The position numbers and the translations under genes were made by a program. Source: Acanthacorydalis orientalis (lineage: Eukaryota > Arthropoda > Insecta > Megaloptera > Corydalidae). Taken from it: 64,000 nucleotides of DNA. The DNA is taken from assembly GCA_034766995.1 (NCBI GenBank), contig CM068314.1:11903701-11967700 (forward strand), given 5' to 3'. Below the pieces are notes generated by a model. The model was not told where the DNA came from and did no database searches. It was given only the letters and a program-made list of their open reading frames with translations. This document shows positions 14,285 to 29,113 of this stretch, one piece after another. Every line of letters starts with the position of its first letter. Position 1 is the stretch's first letter.

Positions 14285-14984
14285 AATTCAAAGAATGATT
14301 TAATTCTGTATTCATTAAATACTTTTTTAATTTTCGATTTTTACAATAAAAAATTAACATCAATGAATTTAAGCATTGTTCATTTTCAATCAATTTTTTG
14401 GTACGGATTTTGTTTATAAGAAAATTTAGTAGTTCCACATTATATATAATTATAGAAAACGACATGAAAAAGTGATATTATTTATACTGTATTTCATAAA
14501 AGATTTCATTTCGATTTTATAAAATAAAAAAATTATAAATAAACATACATTCAACACTAGAAATCAAATCGTTTTCAGAATGATGAAATCTAATAAAAGC
14601 ATATTTCAAAATTCACCGACCATCTGTGAATCTAAATATATTGAATTCTTCCGTATTGATAAAGTGTATATAATTAAAATTAAATACGTTTTATAAGCTA
14701 TAATTTTAAGAGATATGTGTATATTTTTACACCATACACGATAAATCTAGTTCGTCTTTTTCGTGTACATTATTTATATTTAATGATAGTTTTTGAACTT
14801 TTATGTTCATATATATCAAAAACGTACGTTTTATAACAGTATTTTATAATTCAGTCGAATAAAAATGAATGTAATATAACACTTTTCAATTTATTTGTAC
14901 AAATGTACTGCTTGTGTTGAGTGCAAAGTTTTTAAATCACTCAATTTTGTTAAATATTGTAATCATAGTGATTGAATAACAGTA

Positions 14985-14987
<3 letters not shown>

Positions 14988-15031
<44 letters not shown>
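14988..15031. repeat. (TA)n microsatellite
   Basis: Uninterrupted TA run. Confidence 0.95.
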
Positions 15032-15033
<2 letters not shown>

Positions 15034-15799
15034 TCAATTATGTACTGACAAATTTTTAATAACTATGCGCTTAAATGAGAGATAACCTGCGACCTTCCGC
15101 ATAGCGATTGGCTATAATTCATTCAGCATCTTGTTAGCCTAAATCCTGTAACTGAAATGGCAGTAAGTACAATTTATAAAGTAAATGATATATTGTCTTT
15201 TGAGCAGACGTTTTAATTAAAAGAAGATGGTTATCGTATTAGTTCACAACATTAATCTGTTTGTTAGTAGACGAAATTCGCCGTTAAATTTATATTAATA
15301 TAACTGCTTCTGCTAATTAAAAGTTTAGAGTAGAAATCATTAGTTCCGGATGTGAATAGAAAAATATGTTTCGGTGACCTAAAACAAAAATGTCAAATAT
15401 TATTTAACATTTTGAGTTATATATGTGTACATGTAACTTGAAAATACAGAGCACATCTATTACTGGTTGTTGTAATGTGTAGTTTTGTTAATTAGCTTTT
15501 TGATATCATGCAAAATTACTATTCTTAACATTATGTACGCCAAAACCTCGGTTTGTGTCGTTACGGGAATTTTTTCATTTTTTCAGTAATTCATCTTTTA
15601 CTTTTTAATTTTTGGAAATTCTCCATTTAATTTGTATTTCCATCTTTATTAGATAGATCAGTTCACAAAAGTTATTAGTGTAAATCAGTCTTGTTATTTT
15701 CTCTGCATTTTGGTATTTAATAAAGTGTATTTAATTAAAATCTTAACAATGAGTGGAAATAAAAAGTGTATACAAATTAATTTGGAATTAAAATTGGAG

Positions 15800-16044
15800 A
15801 TTTTAAGACGATTTAAGACATTTTAATTGCTCCTAAATTAAACGATGCTTTTGGTGTGGGTACTGTTAAGGAAATACACTGGTTTCAAAAATTTGGTGCT
15901 GAGGACAAGGAGCCTTGAAGATGAAGAAGATCGCAGGCGTCCTTCTTCAGTGCATAAAGAAGTAAGTAACAGCTAGTAAAATCAAAAAAAAAGAAATGAA
16001 TATGAATTTGAAGGTCATAAACCGTAACTATTTTTCTATCAACG
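15800..16044 (+). mobile_element. internally deleted mariner of the same family, plus strand
   Basis: Plus-strand remnant of the transposase N-terminus: APKLNDAFGVGTVKEIHWFQ, then after a frameshift SLEDEEDRRRPSSVHKE. This is the 'sLEDEe..GRPs' linker between the two HTH motifs of SETMAR-type mariners. About 45 bases later it joins the same 3' terminal stretch as the copies at 8320 and 42275 (tgaatttgaaggtcataaac, ending ctatcaac before TA). The 5' end is blurred; sequence from about 15650 may be leader. Confidence 0.75.
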
Positions 16045-16424
16045 TAATATTTACTAAATATTTTATTCGTATGTTTTTTAGTAAAATAACCGATGATTTA
16101 CATTGAAACTGGATACATACTGTTTCCGAATTTATAAATGATTTAAACAAACAACTATCACTCTAAAAATACCAACAGAACTGCTTTAATTGTTATCCTA
16201 TTATAAAGATAATCAGTTGGTAATAATCGCCAATAATAACTTATGATTAACAATACCCTCTTCAATATTTTATAACAGACTGTAGATTCACAATAATTCA
16301 GTCTATTCATTGCTAGCTAAAATCACTTTCAGAAACGAATTTTCTAACTAAATCTTTTTCTCTGTCATCGCCAATTTTTCTGATCAAAAATATTCACTGA
16401 TAGATTTTTGATCAATTTTTATTG

Positions 16425-16429
<5 letters not shown>

Positions 16430-16467
<38 letters not shown>
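16430..16467. repeat. (TA)n microsatellite
   Basis: Uninterrupted TA run. Confidence 0.95.
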
Positions 16468-16468
<1 letters not shown>

Positions 16469-18319
16469 CGATGACAGTGCCTTGATTTTCAGAGAGCTCA
16501 TACAGATTTTTCTGCAAACGTGCGCTTTGAAGATGATAGTATCGCCACAGGATTCACATATGCAACAATTCAAAATATTAATAATCAATTATTATATATT
16601 TTTGATCAAAAAAAGCTTTGTCGTTTACTGAGGAAGTAACATATTAATTTATAAAAATGTCTCGTTATTCTCAAACAGGAAAGTTCAAACTAAATGTGTA
16701 AAAATAATATTTCACAACGAAATTGACAAAAAATTGATTTTGATAGACACATTTAGATATCAGATAAACTAGTCCGGATTTTCAGTAATCTAATATGAAA
16801 ATAAAATATGAGTATAGTTCAATGGCCTATTTTTTTTATTCAAAGATTATATTTAAATTTTTTAACATAAAAAATTTCAAATAATCCATATTAGTAAAAT
16901 TAAAATTAACAACTCTTTTTGTGTACTCTAACGGTTACGAACTGATTAATTAATTATTTTACACAGTACAAGATTACTTTTTTTCTTTTTAGGGAAAAAT
17001 TTCAACGGATGTCTATAAAAAATATATAATTACTTTAATCTAATATAATTATCACTTTTTTCCATATGTGTTATGGTATTAGCCACTTTCAAAATATCGG
17101 ATGTATATAATTTATTCAATTATTAAAATATTCACGAATTTCTCTTAAACATACTTTAATTTAAAAAAGAATTATCGAAGACATATCAATAAATCATTAT
17201 AGATTCTCGACTGAGATACTATTATAGGTTTAATTGCCCTATAAATTCAGATTGGACATAATAAACAACCGTGGACATCTCAGAGAGATATTTCTCTTCT
17301 AGAATCTATCACGTTCAGATGTCACGACCAAACATAACTTTGCATCAATTAACATAAAGTCGATATAAACACTAAATGTAAATGTATGCACGTAACAGTC
17401 AATAAATAATATACCTTTCGTGACGATTTAAGTTATTACTATATATATGCTGTCAGTTTTCTTAATTCGTTGGAACATTATTAATACGTTCGCTTAAACT
17501 ATTATTTATAATTGTGTTCAAAGTATACAACTATTATTGGTATTCATTTTTATTCGATTGTACCGGTTCAGTAGAACAAAGGTAATTAGAACAATTACAT
17601 TCCAGCAGCTTAGATATTGTCTTAATGATTATCGGTTAATCAACTAAGTAATTAATTCGCTTTAAACACACATTGCCAATATAAAAAATATGGAATAAGT
17701 TTAACTATAGTTTCATGTACTGAATTTTTATTTTGACACTTATAAAAATTCATAAACAGTTTTTATTATTAAAAATATGTATAATCGTATTAAAAACTTG
17801 AAATATATTTTTTTATAATTGACATATGAATATTTGTATTGTTATTTAGTTTAAACTTAGGAAACATACCTTAACAAAATCAAATTCATAACAAATATAA
17901 TTGTTTCACTTTTATTGTAGGTAATTTTAATTTTATCAAATTATTTTCCAATATAGATAAATTATCCATCTTATGGAACATAAAAATTTCATTAAATTTA
18001 TTAGTTTGAAAGTAATAAAAAAATACATTAGAACAATTTACAAAAGTCTTTGTTTCTGCCAGTCATTATGGTAATATTAATTTGTAATAGTCATAGTTGC
18101 GCAAATAAATATAAAATATTTTTTGTTACGATGAGAATTTTTTTTCAAATATAGAAACGGATTAAAATAACGGAATAAGTACCAGACATAAAATTTAATT
18201 CAAGTGAATAAATAAGTCTGAATAATATAGTTCTTAAAAGAAGGAACCATTTATGTTTCTAGACTCAATAATCTCTAATTTAAAACAAAATTACTTGTTT
18301 ATTAAAATCGTTTGTAAGT

Positions 18320-18324
<5 letters not shown>

Positions 18325-18352
<28 letters not shown>
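18325..18352. repeat. (TA)n microsatellite
   Basis: Short TA run. Confidence 0.9.
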
Positions 18353-18355
<3 letters not shown>

Positions 18356-21300
18356 GACTAACACAAAAATCATGTTTTATGTAAATTTAACATGAATATA
18401 AAAATATGATTGACAAATATATATCCCCAAGAAAGTTATTTAGAAAATTGTCAGCGAATAATCACCCTATCCTAAAAGGTTCTACGTGTATTTTTCATGA
18501 AAGTAGAATGTCAATTTATTTTTTCCCGTACTCTACGTATGGTGGTTAACATCCGTTACAGCTTTCCGAATAAATGAATTGGGCGACGGAGCCCTTGTAG
18601 GATAACTCTCCCTGTTATGTCCCCCAAGTATTACATTTCCAGATATTTTACTGTTAGATTATTTAAAGACGTGGTTATACGTACGACGGGTCTTGCATTT
18701 CTTAAATATGCTGTTTCTATTTAATGTGTAACAATACTAAAAAGCAACCATGAAGAGGGGAAAATATGAATAGTTACCGTATAAATATATCTTATTGTTT
18801 TAAAATAAAATATATACTAGTGTATATATATATATATATTATTAACATCCTCTTCTTAATAATAAAACCCAAATTTCTCCTCCCTTTATCGGCAATGTGG
18901 CCGTCTGCCGCCATCTAACGAATGTGGTTTACAATAAAATCATAACAATGAATAGGTTTCAAGAGTAATTCATTAAGTTTCGTTCTTAGATGTTTTTTAT
19001 GTTTAAATAAATTATGTTGTAAAAATCAATAAACAGGTTAATTGGTTGGTTATTGGGGTTTTAGGGCGCATCCCGCCGCATTTTCCCTTCAATTTTGACG
19101 GACTATATACTAGTTAATTAAGAAAAGTGATAAATATTTTTTTATTTAATTTAGATACTGTTGTAATTCCATTCCATTCACCTAATTAAAATGCTGAACA
19201 AATATCTATAATTGTAAATAATTGTATTGTAATGAAAATTAAAATTTAATCAACATATTTATTTCAAATATATATAATTCTGAACGAGTAAATGTTCTAC
19301 ATAAACCCGCTCTCCAATATATTTTATTTGATTATATATTTTCATTGCTTTAATTATACCTTTTACTAACGGCAATTAAATATCGATTAAATTTTATTCT
19401 TGAGAAATTACAAAAATTGAATTATAACAAAAATAAAATAAGCGATATAATTTAGTTCCGTTTAAATAAAGAATAACATTGAATTTAGAATTTCGTCTTA
19501 TTTTTTTTTGTTATTTCACGATATTTAATTTGTATTTCAGTATAATGAACAGAGTTGGAAATAAAAATAATGATACTTAAAACTAATCTAACAAATTCAT
19601 ATTTAGAATAGATATAAATGTTTCAAACGAATTTCTAATTGTAAAAGAAATGATTTTAAATTTTTATGACAAACTATAAAATGTATTCTATTTTTACTAG
19701 CATGGGTACTTCGTATAACCTAAATTAAATCACCTATATGTAGCCAATCCTTAAAAAAGAATTCTATTAAATAATATGTGGTATATAATACATATAATAG
19801 GATTCTTTTATTTTGAAAAAGGTTAAAAATCTTAAAATAACTGTATAGTCCGTAGGAAAGCATTTTATTGATTTGTGTTTTTAGAAGCAGCAATTTTTGT
19901 ATAAATAGAACTGAGTATATAAAAGAAAATTAGCCGTGAGTAAATAATTATTATTTTCAGTTTTGCAATATAAAAGTGTATTATTTTATGTTTGTATTCA
20001 TTATTGGTTTCATTAGGAATAAATTATTTAGTAAATCGTTTTACATTGTTCATATAACATATGAAAGAAAAAAATGATTGAGTATATTACAAAATATTTC
20101 CATAAGTGTCTTAAACATAGACAATTGTATTTAGTTGAGATTTTTTTGCTCGGTTCGTTGTATTTTCGTGAGATTTTTACAGAAATCACTTATGTGAAAA
20201 GGTCGAGGTTATATATTTTAGAGTATATTTACATTTCCTGAATCCCTTTACTTTGAAGGCGTGGTTCGAAACATTGCATACACACAGATAAAAACATTTA
20301 GATAGCTGGCGATGAGTGTGTATACACATACTCTTATGGTCATGTCGATAAACTTTTATACGAGAGATGTTAATACAAGATATAGCGAATGGAGCAGTTA
20401 CTGTATCTATTATCTCGACGAGGTGACTTGAATTAACACCTAAGCCGCCCGCATGAATGAACCGGCCAAAGTGTGTGTCTGTGTGTATTTCTCACCAGAG
20501 CATCGACATTATGTATAGTTTATCTGACACCACCCACGGAGAAATTGATTCTGATAAAGTTATATTTATATTTATTTATTATCGAGTGAAACTATTACTT
20601 TTTATATGTATAGATTTTTTTTGTGTCTCACGATTAACAACAGTGACAATAATCGTGCATTATTCTTTTTATAATAACGTTTGTTCTTGAAATCGAAAGT
20701 TGTTCTATTGATGGTTTTGCATGTAAATACCATATGGCTTGTTGTTTATTGCATCGATATTTTTTATTTTATAAGATTATAAACTAACATGCCACGGACG
20801 TGTATATGTCTTTATTTTTATAAAAAGACTTTTAATTAGAAAAAAATACCAATACACTCATCTTTGATTTAATAATAATACGAACATTTAAGACTTTTCA
20901 TGATTTCTTTTCTGTCATAAGTATTATATTATTTTTTCTATTTTACTCAAATAATTCATATAACCAATTATATCTTCCTTTCGTATTCCATTATTTATCA
21001 GCAACTCTCATAACAAGCAAATTTCGATTAAGTGTTTTAGTTTTCATTTCTGATCAATGCTGTTAGTAAATTATGAATTCATATATTTGACAATAATATT
21101 TATAACATCATTATTGAAAAATAATAAAAATACCTAACAGAGATAATATATTTGCTAGGAAAAGTTATTAGTTTACTTGCCTCGAGTAAATATTGATTTC
21201 AAACAAATAACGTGTTTTCTTTATGAGATGCCTCAAAGTCACATTTTATATAAAAATACTGGGAAAGTGTTGTATCTATAAAAGATATGTATATTTATCT

Positions 21301-22111
21301 TGTATAAGAAAATAATAATAATAAAGTACATAAAATACCACCCTTAAAAAACTATCTATTCACAATTTAACTCTTTAAAATAGGAATATGACTCAACGAT
21401 AATCTGATAAGATTACAACTGACTGAACATATTTTTTGCTATAATTTCAGTAATGAAATAAAAATCAAAGAATTGTACACTTACAACCATCTACTCTGAA
21501 AATTAAGTTAACGCTTTTTTTTAATAAACGAGCTTTTTCTTTATGTAAACCTTTTTCATTTTATTAGATGATTAACAGTACTTTTTGTTCTCAGTATTAT
21601 CTTCTCGAGCAATTTTAATCCTTTTGTTAACTGTGTTACTTCAATCCATTATCTCTTTTCGACCACAAGAAATTCAATTAAAACTCATTCCTTTTGACCC
21701 ACAATGCTACTTGCTATTGTCACAACTGTTTTCTATACAATCAGTAATTTAATGAATATTTCGAAAGTTTTATATTTAAAAAAAAAACAGGAATAATCTG
21801 TCTTTCACTTCATAAAATTGTAAAGTTTTCTAAAAAATTTACTTTTGAGATTCGTATATCCATATGTTTGTTTATTGTATTTGATTTATCAATAAACGAC
21901 ATTTAACTTGGTATACATATAAAATAATTTCGTTATTTTTTATGCCAATTAAGCGTAGTTTGAATAATTTACGATATATTCATGTGATAATAAAAACATG
22001 TGTCGAAATTTTATGTTTAAAATTATATTGTAAAAGTGAGGTAATATTTTTATATTATGTGAATAAACTGAATAACAGAAATAAATAGCGTATAAAGTTG
22101 AATAGTTGAGA

Positions 22112-22232
<121 letters not shown>

Positions 22233-25200
22233 AAATTTAGATATTAAGGTCATTTGAGTAACACTTAAATGTCAAATAATGTAAATCTTTCATAAAGAAC
22301 GAATAAACAATTCGTATGTTTGTGAATGGACAATTACTTTTCATTTCCGTATCTTGAAAATTCAATTCAAATAATACTCTTTCAGAATTGGATTCAATTT
22401 AATTAATATAATTCCATAACACATTACAATGTCAACAACATCATAAATACGTACGTTTTATTTAAATATGCACTTTTACTTTTCATATAATATTCACGAT
22501 AACCATATGTTAATATTGATTTTTATTGCGAATAAATTTTTCGACGACTCAACATAACCAGACCCGTATATTCAGTTATTGCCTGGTTTCGGTGATAAAA
22601 CTCGTATAAAAATTAATTTTCGAATGAAATATTTAATGACGTTCAGAATTTTAATATTTGAAAATTAACGTAATTTAAATACGAATCATAGGTTAAACGG
22701 CGGTACCTTTTATATCGATGACTTCTGCGGTGTTAATTGCTGTTTGTGTATTCAAATGAGTTTTCACTTATATATACTTTTTACAGTATGGCGCACAAAA
22801 ACTATTTTCAGTTTATTTGTATATTTATTTATATATTTTTAATTTGACAAATTTTAAATTTGTATAATGTCACAACAATAATAAAAATGTCCAGATTACT
22901 TTTAGTTTAATGACTATAATGACTTAAGTCAAAGACCAATAATCTCACTAAACTGTAAAAGTTTTTAATTATATAGAGAAAATATAATCAATATTTAGAA
23001 ACTACGTATAACCTGACAATAAAATTAAATTGAAATACAAGAATATTACCTGCTTTTATGTGTATTTAAATAACTGTATTATTAAATTAGTATAATTTTA
23101 TAATATACCAATGTTATATCTAAATAAAATATTAAATAATTAAATAAAAGTATTAAAAATATATATAAATGAACTATCAATTTATTTAATTTTGAAATTT
23201 TTAATTAAAAATAGAATTTAATTTCAAATGTAGAAAATTTAGACCAGTGAACTCTTTAAATTAGACTTTCAAAATTAACTCTTCATTGAGAATGAGAATG
23301 AGTGAAAGAACTTTGATCATTATAAAATATTTGTATACTTTACGCACATCAATTTAAAATTTTTTAAAGTATATTATATTCAACTTACTAATAATTTTTT
23401 GATCAAATTTTTATATTGTATTACTTAATGGAACATTTCTAAAAACTTCCTAAAAAAGAAATTAAATCTCTTAAATTTAAATGTGTATGAATAATTTCCA
23501 GTTTGTTGTATACTGAAACTTTAAACAACACATTAGCAATAAAAATGAAATTAAATATAAAACTAAATAATTTTTAAATTTCTATACACTTATAAAGTTA
23601 TTAATTTAATTGCGAAAATCAGTGATCGTATGCATATAATAATAATTAAATATTTACATGACAATATTCGGAGAGCGGCTATAATTGAGAATTTCTTATG
23701 AGTAGGGATTACCTACTTTTATAGAAACATCTAAACGATTGATAAATTAAAAAAGCTGTAGTTATTCACATAAAAATTTCATCCGACATAGAGAAAACAT
23801 GACGAGTTCAGCAAGTATCTTTGTTGGCACGATATCGAAATACCTATATCAGCATGATGCACCTTTAACAATCATAGTAAAAGACTGCTAAATAAATTAA
23901 TGTTTCCTCAAGTGACCAGTGTGTACATAAAAAGTAATCAAATAAATTACTATACACAATCTTTATAGGTTGGTGGCACTGTACCTTCTTTAATACATAA
24001 CGGCGTACAGAAAAAATGCGAATTCAAAGAAAACATCAGCTGTAAGTATTACAGATGTAGGCCAGTTGTGTATATTCTATCTCAATTAGAAAATATGTCG
24101 TGTGAAAAAAGTATCTTTATACTGGAAATTTATTATCGACTTGTACGATAGCATTTATAGCATTAATAATCAAATCATTCGTTTTAAAATGTCTTACCAA
24201 ATTTTCAATTGACCAAATATTAAATCTGTTTTCAAAACTTGTATCAAATAAGATGTTTTAGGATAGAAATGGTTGATTATATATTTAATTGTAAAAAGTT
24301 TCCAGTAATTTTCATTTTATTATTTTATAAAGTAAATTATTTCATTATAAAACATAAATTATATTAAATATGTCATCTGTAATGTAATTATATAATACTA
24401 ACTATTAGAAAAAAACATTCGTGGTATAAAATATGTAAAAATAAAATAAATATCGTATAAAGCTCTTCGAACAAGATTTATTGTCAGACAATTTACTAGC
24501 GACACTCTTACGATTCTTGATATAACATCAATTAGCCTGAATAGTAAACACGTCTTAATGATTCTATTTACCTAGTCTTATAAAATAAACAAACAAAAGG
24601 TACTCCGTACGTCTTTTTTTGCTTTCAATAATTTTATATATGACACGATAATCATTTACCTACTTTTCCGTATAACTAGTTAATTGCAAATTCCTCCGCA
24701 GACTGATGACAATGGTTATGATAGATCGATTTTTATTGACTTGTTATATCCAAAATTGGTCAATTGACTAAAGTAGATCGAGACCGAGATTATGTTAAGT
24801 ATGTTGTTTAACTCATGTTTTAAGTTTCATTTTCGGTGAGATGATCTTTTTGTCCGTTTTGGGAACGGTATAATTTGTAAAACTTACAGTAAACACGTTA
24901 TTAGAATGATTGAATATTGCGCCAGTGTTTAATTTTTGTATTATTGGTATCGTTGGTATCGTTGCAATGAAAAGTTAATAATCAGTTGATAAATATGAAG
25001 AAGATGAACAAAAAAAAAAAAACGAAAGGTAGATGGATTAGGTCAAATGGACTGCTGTCGGATTAATCTCAGATAAAGACGTCCGGGTTGGAAAGGTCGG
25101 AGTTTTATTTACATAGATCGGTAGTTCTTATAATGTGAAACTGCATGATATATATATGCAGAGTTTTTTCTGTTCCTAATTAAAATTATAATATTTATTC

Positions 25201-25600
25201 CAAGTTATTACCAAAGAAATCAGTTTAGTAATTTTAGTGTTAATTTTTTTATGATAGAAATATAGAATAGAAATGAATATTTAAGAAATATTTCTATAAC
25301 GCAATCAATGTTTGTATATGTTTAAAAATTTTAAAAAGTTATTTTTGTTTAAAATTAATGTTTAAAAATATATACTAAAATATTACTATTTATAAATCAT
25401 AATAAGTATTTTAAAAATATTTTTTATTCTAACGAAATTTCAACAAAACACCCATTTTTCTACACTTAATTATAGAAAAGGCTAATTTACTAAATTAAAA
25501 ATACAAATAAAAAGAAAGAAATAGACTTTAAAAAATATTTAAATTGTAAAATGAATTTTTCGCTTAAACCATATATTTTTGTATGCAGTAATGCTTAGTT

Positions 25601-25715
25601 GATGATATTGCTATCGAAATGAGCATAAATAGTAAAATTGATTAGTAATTTATTATTTAACATTTTTGATGGGCAAAAATGTTTTCGGTTTGTGAAAAAT
25701 TGATTTTTTAAAGTG
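25601..25715 (+). repeat. GATGAYATTG repeat family, copy 4
   Basis: gatgatattgctatcgaaat-gagcataaatagtaaaatt, then a TTGAT-rich stretch and ggtttgtgaaaaattgattt. Confidence 0.55.
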
Positions 25716-26167
25716 AATTTATATATCCACGATACCAAATTATGTTTTAAAATCAATATTTATCATCGGAATTGACACACAATATATATTACTAGTCAAA
25801 AATAAAAAAAACAAAAATATTCTGCAATGTATTTACGAATAACCGTAAATATAAACTTGGAAATTTTCATTGTAAATGTTATATTTAGTTTTTATTTTTA
25901 TTTAGCTGAATTAAATATTAATATTTTTTTTCGAAACAATGTAACAAAACATAGTATTATAATCATATATATATATATAATATGTATATGTGTATATCAG
26001 TAGCAGCAGCAGCAACAGCCTCTATCAATTCATTACTGGAGAAAGGTCTCTTCCATAATTTACCATTTTGTACAATTGAATACCTCTCTTTTCCACTGAT
26101 TTCCAATAAAAGTTTTAATTTCCTTATCCCACCTGTTCATTGGACGCTGGTATTTTTATGTTTATAC

Positions 26168-26168
<1 letters not shown>

Positions 26169-26228
<60 letters not shown>

Positions 26229-26236
26229 ATATATGT
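26169..26236. repeat. (TA)n microsatellite
   Basis: TA run with one phase slip (ttatat) near 26215. Confidence 0.95.
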
Positions 26237-27825
26237 CATCAAATGTACATTTATGTAAACTAAACACCCGTTTAATGCATATGGAAAAAATCTATAAATT
26301 TTAATACTTCACTTGAATCTCTGTTTGTAATCTAATAGTTGTATCTTTGACAAGCAGTTAATTCTCTTCAAGTCAGTATTCAACAGAAGCGTAAAGGCTA
26401 ACGAGCCGCCTTTTTGCATCATGTTCATAATTAATTTATACACTCATCTGATTTACAGATATCAGGTAAAATAATTCCTTCGCAGTTGGAAGTGATTTCA
26501 TTTCCTTTGAAATAGTTATGAAAATGTATTAATATAATAGCATCTTACTGTTTTCGTTCCATAATATCTACACCAATATTATTAATGGGTATATTTTATC
26601 TGTGATTTGATCATTTATGACATGCACATATTTAATGACACTGAAACTGATGAAATGTTTTACTTGTTTCAGTGGTACATGTTGAAAAATAAAAAAAATG
26701 TTTTGTATTTTTTTAAGTAAAGAACATATATATATATATTATTTTTTCATGATTTAATACTTAAAAAAGAGATCTGATTTATAGAGACAAAAATTATAGA
26801 AGCCATAGATTCTTTATCATCTAACGAGTTCAACTGATGGAAATTTGAGAAAAAATCAAACTGAATTTCCATACAAACATTGAAATAATTCAATCAAAAA
26901 CTAGTCATTCTCAATTATTTAGTTTTTTGTAAAAAATTCCCAATATGCACATTAAGAAGGTTAAATTGTTAAATCTGTCATATACTTGAAATGATAAACT
27001 TTCTTCTAAACAACATTTTATAATCTAGGTGGTATTTTTATTAAGAAATTTGTTAATGAAAAAGTAAACAAGTATTATAATTGAAATAAGTTATAAATAT
27101 TTATATCAATTTTTTGTTATTTTCAATTTTCAAGTAATCTTATTAACTGTTAAAAATTATTACCTCATTTTGATTCTGTTTAAGATAATATCTTTGCAAC
27201 GATTATTTTAAAAGTATATTAACTTGACAAATTGTTATTTCAAGACAAAACAAACCTAGGGAAGTACGAATCTGTCTGACTCTCAGAATTGTTTCGACTT
27301 TGCTGCACATCATAATTACGTGAATAAAACCCGAACTGAACATTAAAAGAGCAAGTAATTTACTAAATAATAATCAGTATTTTCGTCTGGCGCATTTTAA
27401 CGACATACTAATTTGGAAAATGATTAGGTTCTCGTTCAAATTATTTTACATAAATTCTTTTAACGTGCATCGTGAAAAATCACAGTTTTAATAATATACT
27501 TTTTTAATATATTCTATTACATCCTGTTTTATGATTGCTTCATCTCACTTTTAAACTGTCTTCAAGTTCACAATTATCTAAAAGGTGCTGGAAAATGATT
27601 GTAATTATTTTTTTTCAATGATTCTTTTTCGTATTTAATTATCGATTTTTTTTTCTTCCAAAGTAACAAGAAATCGAAATAAAAAAGACTAATATTATTA
27701 AATATTTTCATAATACTTATATGTTAGATATAAATAAAAAAAATTCTTAATATTTGAAAAAAATGAAGTATGATAAGACTATTTACTTCAATTTGGTGAT
27801 TTTTTTATTTGGTATAATTTTAAGT

Positions 27826-28489
27826 CAGTGGTGTCAAACATGCGGCCCGCCGCCTAAAGCTTGAAGTTGATCTTATTAAAATAATAATAAAAATTAACAT
27901 CCAAATAGAATTGATTGAAATTCAGTGCACCACGATGCTAAAAGAAAAGTATAACGAAGTTGGTATTCTAGATTTTTATTTGTACTTGTTAGAACATCTT
28001 ATTGAAATATCTTTGCATATCTATGCAGCAAGAATCTTAACAATGTTTGGTAGTGCATACCTATGTGAACAATTATCTCCCCTTTTAAAGACTAATAGCA
28101 TTTCACACAGATCAATATTGGCAAATGAATATTTGACATTAATAGTAAAAATATCATTATCACAAAAAAGTACACCTGACATTGATAAAATAGTTTCTGC
28201 CATAAGATGACAAGTTTCTAATAAAGAATATTATTTTTTTTAATTTCTCTAAGTTAAAATTTTGTTGTAAAATTTGATAATAATACTTAAAATTAATTTA
28301 TTTTTTTTAATTTTTATAAATTCAATAAAGAAAAAATAAATGTAAAATACTAATAAGTCATTTTCGAATATTAATATAAGACCTTTTTTCGCTCGCTACA
28401 TTTTTTTAGGGTGACTTTTTTGTCTGCGGCCCGCAGACTCTCTTAAACTGAATGGTGACCCGTGTTCATATACGAGTTTGACATCACTG
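27826..28489 (+). mobile_element. hAT transposon remnant with perfect 8-bp TSD
   Basis: Termini CAGTGGTGTCAAAC and, in reverse, CAGTGATGTCAAAC. The perfect 8-bp target duplication ttttaagt lies at 27818-27825 and 28490-28497. GC-rich subterminal blocks (gcggcccgc) occur at both ends. The interior holds the C-terminal end of a hAT transposase. At 664 bp the copy is internally deleted, since autonomous hATs are several kb. Confidence 0.92.
27890..28210 (+). pseudogene. hAT transposase C-terminal fragment (GTF2IRD2/ZBED-like)
   Basis: Encodes IEIQCTTMLKEKYNEVGILD and FYLYLLEHL, then after a helix FGSAYLCEQLSPLLKTNSIS, HRSILANEYLTLIVKIS and DIDKIVSAIR before a stop. The 'FGS.YLCEQ.FS.MK..KS..RS.L....L...L' pattern is the hATC dimerisation region of GTF2IRD2-like hAT transposases. 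The zinc-finger and catalytic portions are missing. The open frame ATG at 27911 is incidental; homology begins slightly upstream. Confidence 0.85.
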
Positions 28490-29113
28490 TTTTAAGTTAT
28501 CGTAATATAAAATATAAAGATTTATTGTATTAAATATTAATGATAATAACTTTACTTGCACTTAATGCACATCAGAACTTTCCAACAGATTTACCGTGAA
28601 TGTAAATGTTTTACAATAATAAAAAATTAAAATAATTTTTAGCATTTTTTAAAATTTTACAAATATTGAAATTATATAAATTTAATAATTTATTTTTCTT
28701 ATGCTTTGAATTAATTTACTTATTATAATTATATAATATAAATAAAATGTAATATATTTTGTCATCAGGCTTTCCTTTTTCTTATATAGATATCTCAAAA
28801 TTTTCAGTTTATCTCCGTGTGTTGTACAAGTAGAATAATTTGAATGCATACCATGACATGAAAAACATGAGGAATCACTGATATACACAATTTATTTAAA
28901 TAAATAGATATGAATATTTGATTTATATTGCATTAATATAAATATCATTACAATTGCATGAAATGTACAATAAATTCTTTCAGGTTATAAATCTGATTTT
29001 CATTTGGCTACAAAACGATTATTTGCACATTATTAAATCTTTCTTGTCAGATTTTTTTATATAGAACGAAAATAAAATTTTCTTTCCACTAAATGTCGTT
29101 TATTTACTTACAG

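Noticed and set aside
28021..28203. Minus-strand 60-codon frame.
   Set aside because: Antisense shadow of the hAT transposase fragment.
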